Shown here: positions 31,868 to 40,498 of the stretch, in pieces
Position numbering within the stretch: the first letter of the stretch is position 1
Layout of the letters: each line of letters opens with the position of its first letter
Assembly (NCBI GenBank): GCA_963834705.1
Contig: CAWICV010000012.1
Span: 372,001 to 436,000 of the forward strand
Origin: RYN-230 sp963834705
GTDB taxonomy: Bacteria; Actinomycetota; Actinomycetes; Streptosporangiales; Streptosporangiaceae
Reading direction: 5' to 3'
Length of the DNA: 64,000 bases
Notes under the pieces: generated by a model
Seen by the model: the letters and a program-made list of their open reading frames with translations, nothing else
Database searches by the model: none
Told to the model about the DNA's origin: nothing
Program-made: the position numbers and the translations under genes

Positions 31868-34484
31868 GGCAGCAGCCTAAGTCGGCCGCCACCACCAGGC
31901 CCAGCCGGGCCGCCTCGGCGGCGGCCGCGTTGCGGTCCGGCGCGCCGAGCTTGGCCAGCACGGCCGACACGTGGTGGTCCACGGTCTTGGCCGAGATGAA
32001 CAGCTGGGCGGCGATCTCTGCATTGGTGTGGCCAGCGCAGATCAGGCCCAGGACCTCCTGCTCGCGGCGGGTCAGCCCGAGGGGGTGATCACGGGTGGTG
32101 GCGCGCGGGCCGGCCGGGATGGACCGGATGCCGAGCTCACGCATGCGCTGCCGGGTGAGCCGGGCCGTCGCGGTCGCGCCCAGCCCGGTGAAGATCTGCA
32201 GCGCGGTACGGGGCGAGTCCTCACCGCCCACGCCCAGCTGGGCCATTGCCGCCTCGTACGGGCAGCCCAGCTCGGTCCACAGCCGTGCCGCTTCCGCGAA
32301 CCGGCCGTCGATCTCGGCCTGGTAAGGGGCGGCCAGCCGGCCGCGGGGCGGCCGGGCCGAGCCGGTGCGGCGCAGCCATACCGCGACCGCGCCGCGGTCC
32401 CAGCTGTCGCTGTCGGCGGCCACGTCGTCGGCCAGTTCAGCCTCGCGGATGGCTCCGGCGGTGTCGCCGTCCAGCCAGCAGGCTTCGGCGCGGTGCAGCC
32501 GGACCGGGACCATGCCCTGCGGCTCGCCCGCCGCGTCCGCGTAGCGGATGGCTTCGTTCAGGTAGGTCCAGGCCTCCGGCTCGCCACGGCGGGCCCGGAG
32601 GGTGCCCAGCCCGTTCAGCGGGCAGAGCCGGATCACGGGTGACGGGCCGCCGCGGGCCAGCAGTTCCGCGCTCAGCGACGCCACTTCGTCCCACCGCCCG
32701 GTCCGCTCCAGCACGCTGGTCCACTCGCTGCGCAGGAAGATGCCGTAGGTGGTGATGTCGTGGTCGTCGCAGTAGCGGACGCCGTCAGTGAAGTAGGCCT
32801 CAGCGTCCGCGAACAGGCGTTCCGCGTTGTGCAGCGACAATGCGTTCGTGTAGGCCCGGCCGACCTGCTCCTCGTGCCGTCCGGCCAGCGCGGTGTCCAG
32901 TGCCTCGCGGATGGCGGCGGCCCATTCCCCACCGGCGTTGTGGCTGGCGCACGCCTCGGTGTTGAGCGCGTCGGCCAGCACCCGGGTCAGGCCCAGCGGC
33001 CGGGCGATCGCCTGCGCCCGGCGGGCCAATTGGATCGCATCCTCGTTGGCGTTGGTCACCATGCGCTGTGCGGCCAGGCTGGAGTAGGCGGAGGCCAGCT
33101 CGGCGGTCGGGCCGAGCGGTTCGAGCAGGGCGATGGCCGTCTCGCCGGCCTCGCCTCCCTCGCCACCCCGGCACAGATAGCACAGACTGCAGGCCAGCCA
33201 GCGCAGCGTGTCACCCTCCCGCAGCCGGTCGCCGGCCTGCCGCCACAGTTCGAGCGCCTGCTGCCGGGCATCGGCCGCGTCCTGCCACCGGTCCAGCAGG
33301 CCAGCCTCATAGGCGAACGCGCCGTACAGCGCGGCCAGTTCGCGGGCCTCCAGGCGGCCGGCGAACCGGAGGGCGCGCTCGTACTGGACGGCGGCTTCGC
33401 GGTGCGCGCCCAGTCCGGCGGCGCGGCGGGCGGCGGCCGGGGCGTACCGGAGCACCGCCGCCCCGTCCCCGGCCGCCTCGCCGTGGAACGCGAGCCTGGT
33501 GTCGTCGTCGCAGCCGCCCGCCTGCAGGGCGGCCAGAATGCTGGTGTGCAGCGCGGCCCGGCGGTGCGCGGGGACGGCTTCCGCCACGGCCTGCCGGGCG
33601 ATCTCATGCTGGAACACCAGTCCTTCCCCGTCCGCGGTGACCAGCCCGGACGCGGCCAGCTCATCGACGGCAGCGGGCGGGCAGCCGGTGACCGACTCCA
33701 GCAGCGCCGGCTCGGCCCGGGCGCCGGTCAGCGCGGCGGCGTCCAGCACCGCCCGGCCCGTACCGCTCAGCCGGGCCGCCCGGGCCAGCACCGCATCCCG
33801 GGCCGACGGCGGCACTTCGCCCATCCCGGACTGCACCACCTCAGTCACGTAGAACGGGTTGCCGCCGGTGAGCCGGTGCAGCGCGGCGGCGTCCAGCCCC
33901 GAATCCGCGGCCAGCACACCGACTGCCTGCTCGGTGAGCGGCGCGAGCCCGATACGCCTGGTGGAGCGCTGGGTAGCCAGGTCGCCGAGCGCGACCCGGA
34001 GCGGATGGTCCGGGCCCAGCCCGTCGTCCCGGTAGGTGACGATGAGCAGCACCCGAGCATCGCGCAGCCGCCGGCCGAGGAACCGGACCAGGTCTATGGT
34101 GGCCTCGTCGGCCCAGTGCACGTCCTCCATGACCAGCACGTGCAACTCACCCGGCTGGCTGACCTGGCGGAGCAGCGCGCCGAACAGGTCCTCACGGGGC
34201 GCGTCCGCCCGGCACAGCTCCAGCAGGTCGCCGCCGAGCTTGCTGGCGATGTCGAACAGCGGCCCGAGTGGCCGCGGGGTGAACAGCCCGTCACACGCAC
34301 CCCAGAACCAGCGCGCCTCAGGCAGGTCCCGCTGCGCCTGCTCGGCCAGCGCCGACTTGCCGACCCCGGCCTCGCCCCCGACGAGCACCAGGCGGCCGTC
34401 CCCGTCGCGCGCTTCCCTGGCATAGCCGGTCAGCGATGCCAGCTGCGCGTCCCGTTCCAGCAGCCTCACCGTAACAGTGTCCAT
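31836..34484 (-). CDS. Large LuxR-family ATPase regulator (LAL type)
   Basis: 882 aa from ATG 34484 (MDTVTVRLLERDAQ) with GAGGGG upstream. Walker A GGEAGVGKS is at 36-44, Walker B-like LHVLVMEDVHWADEATIDLV. A long TPR-like alpha-helical middle leads to the C-terminal LuxR HTH LTRREQEVLGLICAGHTNAE and AQLFISAKTVDHHVSAVLAK. LALs are ATP-dependent transcription activators, often of sugar or secondary-metabolite genes; the target is unknown here. Confidence 0.93.
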   Translation of the reverse strand: MDTVTVRLLERDAQLASLTGYAREARDGDGRLVLVGGEAGVGKSALAEQAQRDLPEARWFWGACDGLFTPRPLGPLFDIASKLGGDLLELCRADAPREDLFGALLRQVSQPGELHVLVMEDVHWADEATIDLVRFLGRRLRDARVLLIVTYRDDGLGPDHPLRVALGDLATQRSTRRIGLAPLTEQAVGVLAADSGLDAAALHRLTGGNPFYVTEVVQSGMGEVPPSARDAVLARAARLSGTGRAVLDAAALTGARAEPALLESVTGCPPAAVDELAASGLVTADGEGLVFQHEIARQAVAEAVPAHRRAALHTSILAALQAGGCDDDTRLAFHGEAAGDGAAVLRYAPAAARRAAGLGAHREAAVQYERALRFAGRLEARELAALYGAFAYEAGLLDRWQDAADARQQALELWRQAGDRLREGDTLRWLACSLCYLCRGGEGGEAGETAIALLEPLGPTAELASAYSSLAAQRMVTNANEDAIQLARRAQAIARPLGLTRVLADALNTEACASHNAGGEWAAAIREALDTALAGRHEEQVGRAYTNALSLHNAERLFADAEAYFTDGVRYCDDHDITTYGIFLRSEWTSVLERTGRWDEVASLSAELLARGGPSPVIRLCPLNGLGTLRARRGEPEAWTYLNEAIRYADAAGEPQGMVPVRLHRAEACWLDGDTAGAIREAELADDVAADSDSWDRGAVAVWLRRTGSARPPRGRLAAPYQAEIDGRFAEAARLWTELGCPYEAAMAQLGVGGEDSPRTALQIFTGLGATATARLTRQRMRELGIRSIPAGPRATTRDHPLGLTRREQEVLGLICAGHTNAEIAAQLFISAKTVDHHVSAVLAKLGAPDRNAAAAEAARLGLVVAADLGCCHARELARVLV

Positions 34485-34665
34485 GACTAAACCCCTCAGC
34501 ACTACCAGGCATAACGCCTCAACCGGGCAACTGGCTCAGATTGGGTCGCAGCGGTGCGGAATGTAGGTAGTGCGGACCGGAAACTGGGTAACCGCTCCCG
34601 ATCCGGCGCGCGGGCCCGCCGCCATACGGTCACGGTGAACTCGATAACCACGACCGGGAGGCAAC

Positions 34666-34917
34666 GTGCCGCTCTACATGGACGTCCACCACATCTCCGG
34701 GGGTGTCTCGTGCGACGACGTCGCCCAGGCCCACCTGGCCGACCTGCAGACCCAGGGCGAATACGACGTCCGCTACCTGCGGTACTGGGTCAACGAGCCG
34801 GAAGGCAAGGTGTTCTGCCTGGTTGAGGCGCCCTCCGCAGAGGCCGCCGCGGACGTGCACCGGAAGGCGCACGGACTGGTGGCCGACTCGATCTACCTGG
34901 TGCAGGAAGGCAGCTAG
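34666..34917 (+). CDS. DUF4242 (SCO4226-like nickel-binding) protein
   Basis: 83 aa, GTG start after GGGAGG. DUF4242 pattern: PLYMDVHHISGGVSCDDVAQ, DVRYLRYWVNEPEGKVFCLV, EAPSAEAAADVHRKAHGL. Ferredoxin-like small protein; the Streptomyces homologue SCO4226 binds nickel. It is transcribed divergently from the LAL gene. Confidence 0.88.
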   Translation: MPLYMDVHHISGGVSCDDVAQAHLADLQTQGEYDVRYLRYWVNEPEGKVFCLVEAPSAEAAADVHRKAHGLVADSIYLVQEGS

Positions 34918-34978
34918 CCACGCACCGCCCGTTCACGCCGGCTGCAGCCGGCCCAGCCTGACTGGATGGAGAATCACC

Positions 34979-35320
34979 ATGATCCGCATTCGCCGTTATG
35001 CCGCCTGCCTGGTGGCCATGCTGGCCGCCGCGGCGGCCAGTGCGCTGGCCGCGCCGGCCGCGTTCGCAGCTATCGTCCCGCCGGCTCCGCCGGGGCCGGC
35101 CGGGCCAGTCACTGTCCCGTTCACCAGGCACCCACCCGCCGTGCACACCGTCGTCGTCGGTGGCATGCCAGGCTGGCAGATCGCCCTCATCGCGGCGGGC
35201 GCCGCGGTGCTGGCCGCGGCGCTGGCCGTGGCCGTGGACCGGCTGCTGTCAGCCCGGCGGGCCGGCCCGGCCAGCCTGGGCCGCCGCGCGGCCCGGCTGG
35301 GCAGTGGCAGCGCCGCCTAA
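34979..35320 (+). CDS. Small secreted/membrane protein, unknown
   Basis: 113 aa. It has a signal peptide MIRIRRYAACLVAMLAAAAA ending about AAPAAFA, a proline-rich spacer, then a helix WQIALIAAGAAVLAAALAVA followed by basic residues that anchors it by the C-terminus. GGAGA precedes the ATG. Similar small membrane-anchored proteins are frequent in actinobacteria; no function is known. Confidence 0.7.
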   Translation: MIRIRRYAACLVAMLAAAAASALAAPAAFAAIVPPAPPGPAGPVTVPFTRHPPAVHTVVVGGMPGWQIALIAAGAAVLAAALAVAVDRLLSARRAGPASLGRRAARLGSGSAA

Positions 35321-35352
35321 CCAGCCGCGCAGCCCGGCTACGCCGACCGGCC

Positions 35353-35390
35353 GCGGGGACACCGGCGGACTCTCCGCCCGGTGTCCCCGC
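35353..35390 (+). terminator. Strong terminator hairpin
   Basis: GCGGGGACACCGG (35353-35365) and CCGGTGTCCCCGC (35378-35390) pair perfectly over 13 bp around a 12-nt loop, 33 bp after the small secreted-protein stop. Confidence 0.85.
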
Positions 35391-35525
35391 GTGTCTGCCT
35401 GGCCAGCGTGAATCCGCCGGCTTAGCCTGGTTTCGGGCCGGTTTAGCGGAGCTGAACTGCGGAGATACCGCAAAGAAGGCCCCCCGCGCCCACGCTCATC
35501 ATCCGCGCTGCTTCGGGGGGGTGCG

Positions 35526-36743
35526 TTGGCCACGATGAGCCTGCAACCGCCGGATCGGCCGGAGCCTGAGGAGCTGCGGGAACTCAAACTCGTCTGCATG
35601 CGCAACCTGCTGTCCGCGACCGAGGAACGGGTCTATTTCAAGGACCTGATGAGCCGGTTCCTGTTCGTCAGCGAGGGCTGGATCGACGCGTACGCGCCCG
35701 GCCGCAGCGCCGAGGAGCTGATGGGAAAGACCGACTTCGACGTGTTCAGCAGCCAGCATGCGGCCGCCGCGTTCGCCGACGAGCAGCGGATCATCCGCAC
35801 CGGGGAACCGATCGCGGGGCTGGTGGAACGGGAGACCTACAGCGGCCGCGAGGACGCCTGGGTATCCACGACCAAGATGCCGCTGCTGGACACCCATGGC
35901 CAGATCATCGGCACGTTCGGCATCTCCCGCGACGTGACCGCCCAGATCAGGGCGGAGCAGGCACTGGCCACGCAGGCGAAGGAACTGAGCGCGCAGAACG
36001 AGCAGCTGCGCGAGCTGGACCGGCTGAAGGACGAGTTCATCGGGCTGGTCTCGCACGAGCTGCGCACCCCGCTGACGTCGATCATCGGCTACATCGCGCT
36101 GCTGCGCGACGAGCGGTCCAAGGGGCTGAACGCGGACCACTTCGCCGAAGTGATCGAGCGCAACGCACAGCGGCTGCTGCGCCTGGTCGGCGACCTGCTG
36201 TTCCTGTCCCGGATCCAGACCGGGCAGCTGGCCATGGAACTGCGCAGCACCGACCTGGCCGCCATCGCGGCCGACACCGTGGCCGAGATGCGGCCAGAAG
36301 CCCAGCGCAAGAACATCAGCCTGGTCCTGTCCAGCGGCGACGCGCCCACGTTCGCCGCCGACCCGACCCGGATCGCCCAGTTGCTCGGCAACCTCATCTC
36401 CAACGCGGTGAAGTTCACCCCGGAGGGCGGCCGGATCGACGTCAGCGTGCGCACCGACGGCGACCACGCGGTGCTCGCAGTGACCGACACCGGCATCGGC
36501 ATCCCCGCCCCGGACCAGGAGCGGATCTTCGAGCGGTTCTTCCGGTCGGCGTCGGCCACCCGGCAGGTGATCCCGGGCAGCGGGCTGGGGCTGACCATCA
36601 CCAAGGCCATCGTGGACGCGCACCACGGCACCATCATGGTGGACAGCCAGGAGAGCGAGGGTGCCGCGTTCACCGTCCGGCTGCCGCTGCTGCCGGTGCC
36701 CGCCGAACCGGAGCGCGGGGTCACCCCGGCCGAGCCAGCCTGA
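35526..36743 (+). CDS. Soluble PAS-domain sensor histidine kinase (orphan)
   Basis: 405 aa from TTG 35526, preceded by a G7 run; ATG 35535 is the alternative. A PAS domain (about 25-140) has FLFVSEGWIDAYAPG and ends GTFGISRDVTAQIRAEQA. A short coiled coil precedes the H-box FIGLVSHELRTPLTSIIGY (His 177). The ATPase motifs are NLISNAVKFTPEGG, DTGIGIPAPDQERIFERFFR and GSGLGLTITKAIV. There is no membrane segment and no adjacent response regulator, so the stimulus and partner are unknown. Confidence 0.92.
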   Translation: MATMSLQPPDRPEPEELRELKLVCMRNLLSATEERVYFKDLMSRFLFVSEGWIDAYAPGRSAEELMGKTDFDVFSSQHAAAAFADEQRIIRTGEPIAGLVERETYSGREDAWVSTTKMPLLDTHGQIIGTFGISRDVTAQIRAEQALATQAKELSAQNEQLRELDRLKDEFIGLVSHELRTPLTSIIGYIALLRDERSKGLNADHFAEVIERNAQRLLRLVGDLLFLSRIQTGQLAMELRSTDLAAIAADTVAEMRPEAQRKNISLVLSSGDAPTFAADPTRIAQLLGNLISNAVKFTPEGGRIDVSVRTDGDHAVLAVTDTGIGIPAPDQERIFERFFRSASATRQVIPGSGLGLTITKAIVDAHHGTIMVDSQESEGAAFTVRLPLLPVPAEPERGVTPAEPA

Positions 36744-36862
36744 CCCAGCGCGGTCAGGCCTGTCCCGTGGATCTTGGCCGTCGCGAGCGGTCATCCGTGA
36801 AGGGGGCTGGGGAGGCGCCCTCCGGGGACCGCGCAGCAGGGTAAAGATCTACGGGGCAGGCC

Positions 36863-37744
36863 TTAACCGGAGGTGGTGACCTCGTGCCAGAGGCCGCCGT
36901 TCAGGTTGAGGTTGTTGCCCCGGGCCTGGCCGGCCGCCGAGTCGCCGACGTAGGTGTACAGCGGGTGGCCGTCGTAGGTCGCCTGGGTCGAGCCGTCGGC
37001 CCGCTTGATCGTGCCGAGCTTGCCGGGTATCCCCGGCCCGCCCGTGGCCGGGCCCTTGACCGGCGGCCAGTAGACGGCGCAGGACCCGTTGCACACCGAC
37101 TTGGTGGCGGTGTCGGGCGCGAACCAGTACAGCGTGAAGCCCTTCGCGTTGGCCAGCACGCTCGCCCCGCGGATCTGCACCACTTTGAGGCCGTTGCTGG
37201 ACGCCACCGTGCTGGAACTGCCCGCCGTGCCCGCCGCCACGCCGAGCAGCACCAGCGCGACGACGCACACCCCGGCGATCAGGGCCCCAACCGCCGGGAT
37301 GGCGGCCACCAGCCGGTCCAGCGGCCCGGCCTGGCCGGGCTGGCCGGGCTGGCCGGCCGCCGGGGCCACGGTCATGAACGCGAGCACCGCGAACGCCGCC
37401 ACCTCGATGATCCCGGCGACGATCCCGGCCGTGGTGCGCACCTCGGTGAACCCGAACAGCCCAACCCAGATCGACAGCAGGTAGCCGGCCAGCGTGGCCA
37501 CGGCGAACCCGGCGCCCGCCGCCACGGCCAGCCGGCTGCCGGTGAGTAGCACGGCGACGGCCAGCCCGAACGCCGCGATTATCTGGAGCAGGAACAGCCA
37601 GCCAATGGTCGGGATCGTCCGGTAGCCGGTCAGGTACAGGTCCAGGTGAATAGCCCCGGTGGCGGCGAGCAGGCCTGCTCCCGCCACCCGGAGGATGAGG
37701 GGGTGCCACGACTGGGTACGTGGCCGGGACAGCGTTCGGGTCAT
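36863..37744 (-). CDS. Multi-helix membrane protein fused to a COG4315 (YxxD-repeat) domain
   Basis: 293 aa. The N-terminal half has about four to five helices (AGAGLLAATGAIHLDLYLTG, TIGWLFLLQIIAAFGLAVAV, GIVAGIIEVAAFAVLAFMTV, AVGALIAGVCVVALVLLGVA). The exposed C-terminal domain has FTLYWFAPDTATKSVCNGSC, YWPPVKGP and GHPLYTYVGDSAAGQARGNN. That is the COG4315 secreted-repeat pattern also found in the lipoprotein gene just upstream. The two share most domain residues, which suggests duplication and domain fusion. Confidence 0.82.
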   Translation of the reverse strand: MTRTLSRPRTQSWHPLILRVAGAGLLAATGAIHLDLYLTGYRTIPTIGWLFLLQIIAAFGLAVAVLLTGSRLAVAAGAGFAVATLAGYLLSIWVGLFGFTEVRTTAGIVAGIIEVAAFAVLAFMTVAPAAGQPGQPGQAGPLDRLVAAIPAVGALIAGVCVVALVLLGVAAGTAGSSSTVASSNGLKVVQIRGASVLANAKGFTLYWFAPDTATKSVCNGSCAVYWPPVKGPATGGPGIPGKLGTIKRADGSTQATYDGHPLYTYVGDSAAGQARGNNLNLNGGLWHEVTTSG

Positions 37745-37772
37745 CGGTCGCCCGCCTTCCGCTCAGGCCGGA

Positions 37773-38291
37773 TCAGTACCCGCCGCCGCCACCGGATGAG
37801 CTGGAGGCCGGCGCGGCCGAGCCGGCCACCTTGACCGCGTACCACAGCCCGCCGGAGAGGTTGAGGCCGTTGCCCTTGTCCTGCCCCGGAGCGGTGTCGC
37901 CGACATAGGTGTACAGCGGATGGCCGTTGTAGGTGGCCTGCTTGGTCCCGTTGGACCGGGTGATCGTGCCCAGCTTGCCGGTGACACCTGAGGCGGCCGT
38001 GACCGGGCCCTTGACCGGTGGCCAGTAGCGCGCACAGGACCCGTTGCACTTGGACGTGGTGGCCGTGTCCGGCGCGAACCAGTACAGCGTGAAGCCCTTG
38101 GCGTTGGTGAGCACGGTGGCCCCCCCGATCTTCGCCGTCTTCAGCGCCGAACTGGACGACGTGGTCCCGGCTGAGGAGGAGGAACCGGCACCGGATCCAG
38201 ACGAACTGGACGGCGCGGAACTGCCGCACGCGGCGGCGATCAGGGCGAGGCTGGCCAGACCAGCGGGCGCCCACCATCTACTACGCATCAC
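37773..38291 (-). CDS. COG4315 lipoprotein
   Basis: 172 aa. Signal peptide with lipobox LIAAAC (Cys 22), a Ser-rich linker, then FTLYWFAPDTATTSKCNGSC, ARYWPPVKGPVTAASGVTG and GHPLYTYVGDTAPGQDKGNG. The family is a predicted exported protein of unknown function, sometimes linked to redox or heme stress. It is 28 bp upstream of the fused membrane paralogue in the same operon. Confidence 0.88.
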   Translation of the reverse strand: MMRSRWWAPAGLASLALIAAACGSSAPSSSSGSGAGSSSSAGTTSSSSALKTAKIGGATVLTNAKGFTLYWFAPDTATTSKCNGSCARYWPPVKGPVTAASGVTGKLGTITRSNGTKQATYNGHPLYTYVGDTAPGQDKGNGLNLSGGLWYAVKVAGSAAPASSSSGGGGGY

Positions 38292-38425
38292 AACCTCCGC
38301 GGCAACAGATCACGTACTTACTCTCTGCACGTAGCCGAGCGCAGGTCCGTTCAGGAACGGCGGGGGCTTTTAGGCTTCTTGACCTTCGGCGGCGCGCCGT
38401 GGTTCCCGACTGTCACGTACTGGCG

Positions 38426-39208
38426 TTAGGCGGATTCGGGCGGTGCGGGCTGGATGACGCTGAACATGGCGCCCTGCGGGTCACGGGCTACGGCGATCCG
38501 GCCCACTGGACTGTCGAACGGCTCGACCAGGATCGAGCCACCCAGCTCGGCGACCTTCGCCGCGGTGGCGTCCGCGTCGTCCACTGCGAAGTACACGTGC
38601 CAGTGGTTGGGCACGCCCGGCATCGGCGGCGGGGTGGTGCCGCCGACCATGTCGCCGCCCACGTGGAACAAGGTGTACTCACCGGTGCCCATGTCCATCT
38701 TCGACGTGGTCACGCCGAGCAGCCGGGTGTAGAACTCGGCGGCCGCGGGATCGTCGGTGATCAGCTCGTTCCAGATGAACGCGCCGGGCTCGTTGACCAG
38801 CGTGGCGCCGATGTGCTTGTTGGCCTGCCACAGCGCCACCGCGGCGCCGGACGGGTCGATGACGAAGGCCATCCGGCCGGCGTCCATGACGTCGAACGGC
38901 GCCATGGCGAGCTGGCCACCCGCGGCCTCGACCTGGGCCGCGGCCTGGTCCACCGAATCGACCGCGAGGTAGGTGTTCCACACCGGCGGGACGCCCGCCG
39001 CCTTCATCTCCGGTGACTGGGACGCGATCGCGGCTACCTGCTCGCCGCGCAGCGCGGCCATCGAGTAGGCCCCGCCCTGGGGCATGGACTGGTCGTCGTA
39101 CTCCCAGCCGAACAGGCCGCCGTAGAACGCCTTCGCGGCCTGCGTATCGGTGGTTTGCAGGTCAACCCAGTTCGGCGTGCCCTGGGCATAGCTGGTGCGG
39201 TTAGGCAT
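38426..39208 (-). CDS. Two-domain VOC (glyoxalase-like) protein
   Basis: 260 aa with two VOC modules. The first has GTPNWVDLQTTDTQAAKAFY and GLFGWEYDDQ; the second has FIWNELITDDPAAAEFYTRL, NHWHVYFAVDDADATAAKVA and a final RIAVARDPQGAMFSVIQP. It resembles the actinobacterial CFP30B-type glyoxalase-like proteins. Confidence 0.88.
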   Translation of the reverse strand: MPNRTSYAQGTPNWVDLQTTDTQAAKAFYGGLFGWEYDDQSMPQGGAYSMAALRGEQVAAIASQSPEMKAAGVPPVWNTYLAVDSVDQAAAQVEAAGGQLAMAPFDVMDAGRMAFVIDPSGAAVALWQANKHIGATLVNEPGAFIWNELITDDPAAAEFYTRLLGVTTSKMDMGTGEYTLFHVGGDMVGGTTPPPMPGVPNHWHVYFAVDDADATAAKVAELGGSILVEPFDSPVGRIAVARDPQGAMFSVIQPAPPESA

Positions 39209-39340
39209 GACTCCCCCTGTAAGACCAGTGCTGGTGCTTCCCCCGGCGCATCATCGGCGCAGTCGCATTATTGATCGTCCTACCCACTCGACGAACATAC
39301 TCGCCGGAAATCGACAGGCCGCCGGAGCCGGCCCTGGCCG

Positions 39341-39562
39341 CTACCGGCGGCAGGCCCGCTTGCCGTGCTTGCGGTGCACGGTCTGCTTGGTGACGCCCAG
39401 CCGCTCCGCGATCTCCTGCCAGGACCAGCCGAGCTTGCGCGCATTGTCCACCTGAAGGATCTCCAGGCGTTCGGTGAGCGCCCGGAGCGCCGCCACCGCC
39501 CGGAGCCCGACCTCCGGGTCGTTGCTGGCCGCGCCCTCGGCGATGTCTAGGACTGACTGCAT
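39341..39562 (-). CDS. Small helix-turn-helix regulator
   Basis: 73 aa from ATG 39562. It has a helical N-terminus (ALRALTERLEILQVDNARKL) and the HTH GWSWQEIAERLGVTKQTVHR, ending KHGKRACRR. A perfect 20-bp palindrome abuts the start codon, so it is very likely self-regulated. Divergent from DinB. Confidence 0.88.
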   Translation of the reverse strand: MQSVLDIAEGAASNDPEVGLRAVAALRALTERLEILQVDNARKLGWSWQEIAERLGVTKQTVHRKHGKRACRR

Positions 39563-39563
39563 T

Positions 39564-39583
39564 GCGTCAGCATATGCTGACGC
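39564..39583. promoter_or_regulatory. Perfect 20-bp palindrome, operator of the small HTH regulator
   Basis: GCGTCAGCATATGCTGACGC reads the same on both strands and lies one base upstream of the ATG at 39562. It overlaps where the -10 element must be (TATGCT on the minus strand), so binding would block transcription of a leaderless mRNA. Confidence 0.88.
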
Positions 39584-39621
39584 AGACCCGGGCATCAACA
39601 TGCACCGACGGCACCGGGGGC

Positions 39622-39627
39622 TAGCGT
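39622..39627 (+). promoter_or_regulatory. -10 element TAGCGT for a leaderless DinB transcript
   Basis: TAGCGT ends 7 bp before ATG 39635, the spacing seen for actinobacterial leaderless genes. The same TAGCGT-to-ATG arrangement occurs at the DUF929 gene (46950-46955, ATG 46962). Confidence 0.6.
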
Positions 39628-39634
39628 GGCGGTC

Positions 39635-40186
39635 ATGGATGAGAACCAGACGGACGAGCACGGGCGGCCGGAGCCGCCGCACGACGCGGGCGAGGTAGCC
39701 ACGCTGACCGGCTTCCTGGACTACCAGCGCGCCACGCTGGCGTGGAAGTGCCGCGGGCTGAGCGACGAGCAACTGCGGGTGGCGCGACCACCGAGCACGA
39801 TGACGCTGGGCGGCATGCTCAAGCACCTGGCCTGCGTCGAGGATGGCTGGTTCACCCAGGTGGCGGCCGAACAGCCCGACCCCGAGCCGTGGGGCAGCGT
39901 GGACTGGAAGGCCGACCCGGACTGGGAGTGGCGCACCGCGGCCAGTGACTCCGGCGACGAGTTGCGCGCGTTGTGGGCGGAGCGGGTTGGGCGGTCCCGG
40001 GCGGTGCTCGAGGCCCTGCTCAGCTCCGGCGCGGACAAGGCGCTCAGCCAGACCCATCCGGCGTGGGAGGGCAGGGACCGTGTCTCACTGCGCTGGATCC
40101 TCACCCACATGATCGAGGAGTACGCCCGGCACAACGGTCACGCCGACCTGATCCGCGAGTCGCTGGACGGCGAGACCGGCGAGTGA
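39635..40186 (+). CDS. DinB-family (DUF664) protein
   Basis: 183 aa from ATG 39635. Four-helix DinB-like fold: LTGFLDYQRATLAWKCRGLS, MTLGGMLKHLACVEDGWFTQ (metal-binding His) and SLRWILTHMIEEYARHNGHA (second and third His). Mycothiol-dependent or other metal enzymes share this fold; the reaction is unknown. Confidence 0.88.
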   Translation: MDENQTDEHGRPEPPHDAGEVATLTGFLDYQRATLAWKCRGLSDEQLRVARPPSTMTLGGMLKHLACVEDGWFTQVAAEQPDPEPWGSVDWKADPDWEWRTAASDSGDELRALWAERVGRSRAVLEALLSSGADKALSQTHPAWEGRDRVSLRWILTHMIEEYARHNGHADLIRESLDGETGE

Positions 40187-40192
40187 GTCAGG

Positions 40193-40498
40193 TCACGGCC
40201 CGGGACCGGGCGGGACCAGCTGGACCTGGATGACCTCAGTCCGGGCCACGACCTGGTCCCGCTGGGCGGCCAGCGACGTCCGGCGGCCGTCCTGCATGTA
40301 GGCGTCGAGCGCGGCGGCGGACGGGAACTCCAGCACCTGGATCTCCAGCGGCTGCCCGTCCGCCCCGCTGCCCCGGGCCCGCTGCAGCACCCGGCCGCCG
40401 TGCCCGGGAACGAGGCTGAGGACCTCGTCCTCGTACGAGATCAGACCAGCTTCCGTGCCGGGTCGCGCCCACAGCAGTACACACAGCGTCAGGCTCAT
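40193..40498 (-). CDS. DUF1330-like small protein
   Basis: 101 aa (MSLTLCVLLWARPGTEAGLI). Ferredoxin-like dimeric alpha/beta-barrel pattern, with EIQVLEFPSAAALDAYMQDG and a C-terminal strand VIQVQLVPP. ATG 40498 overlaps the preceding stop by 4 nt. Confidence 0.75.
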   Translation of the reverse strand: MSLTLCVLLWARPGTEAGLISYEDEVLSLVPGHGGRVLQRARGSGADGQPLEIQVLEFPSAAALDAYMQDGRRTSLAAQRDQVVARTEVIQVQLVPPGPGP

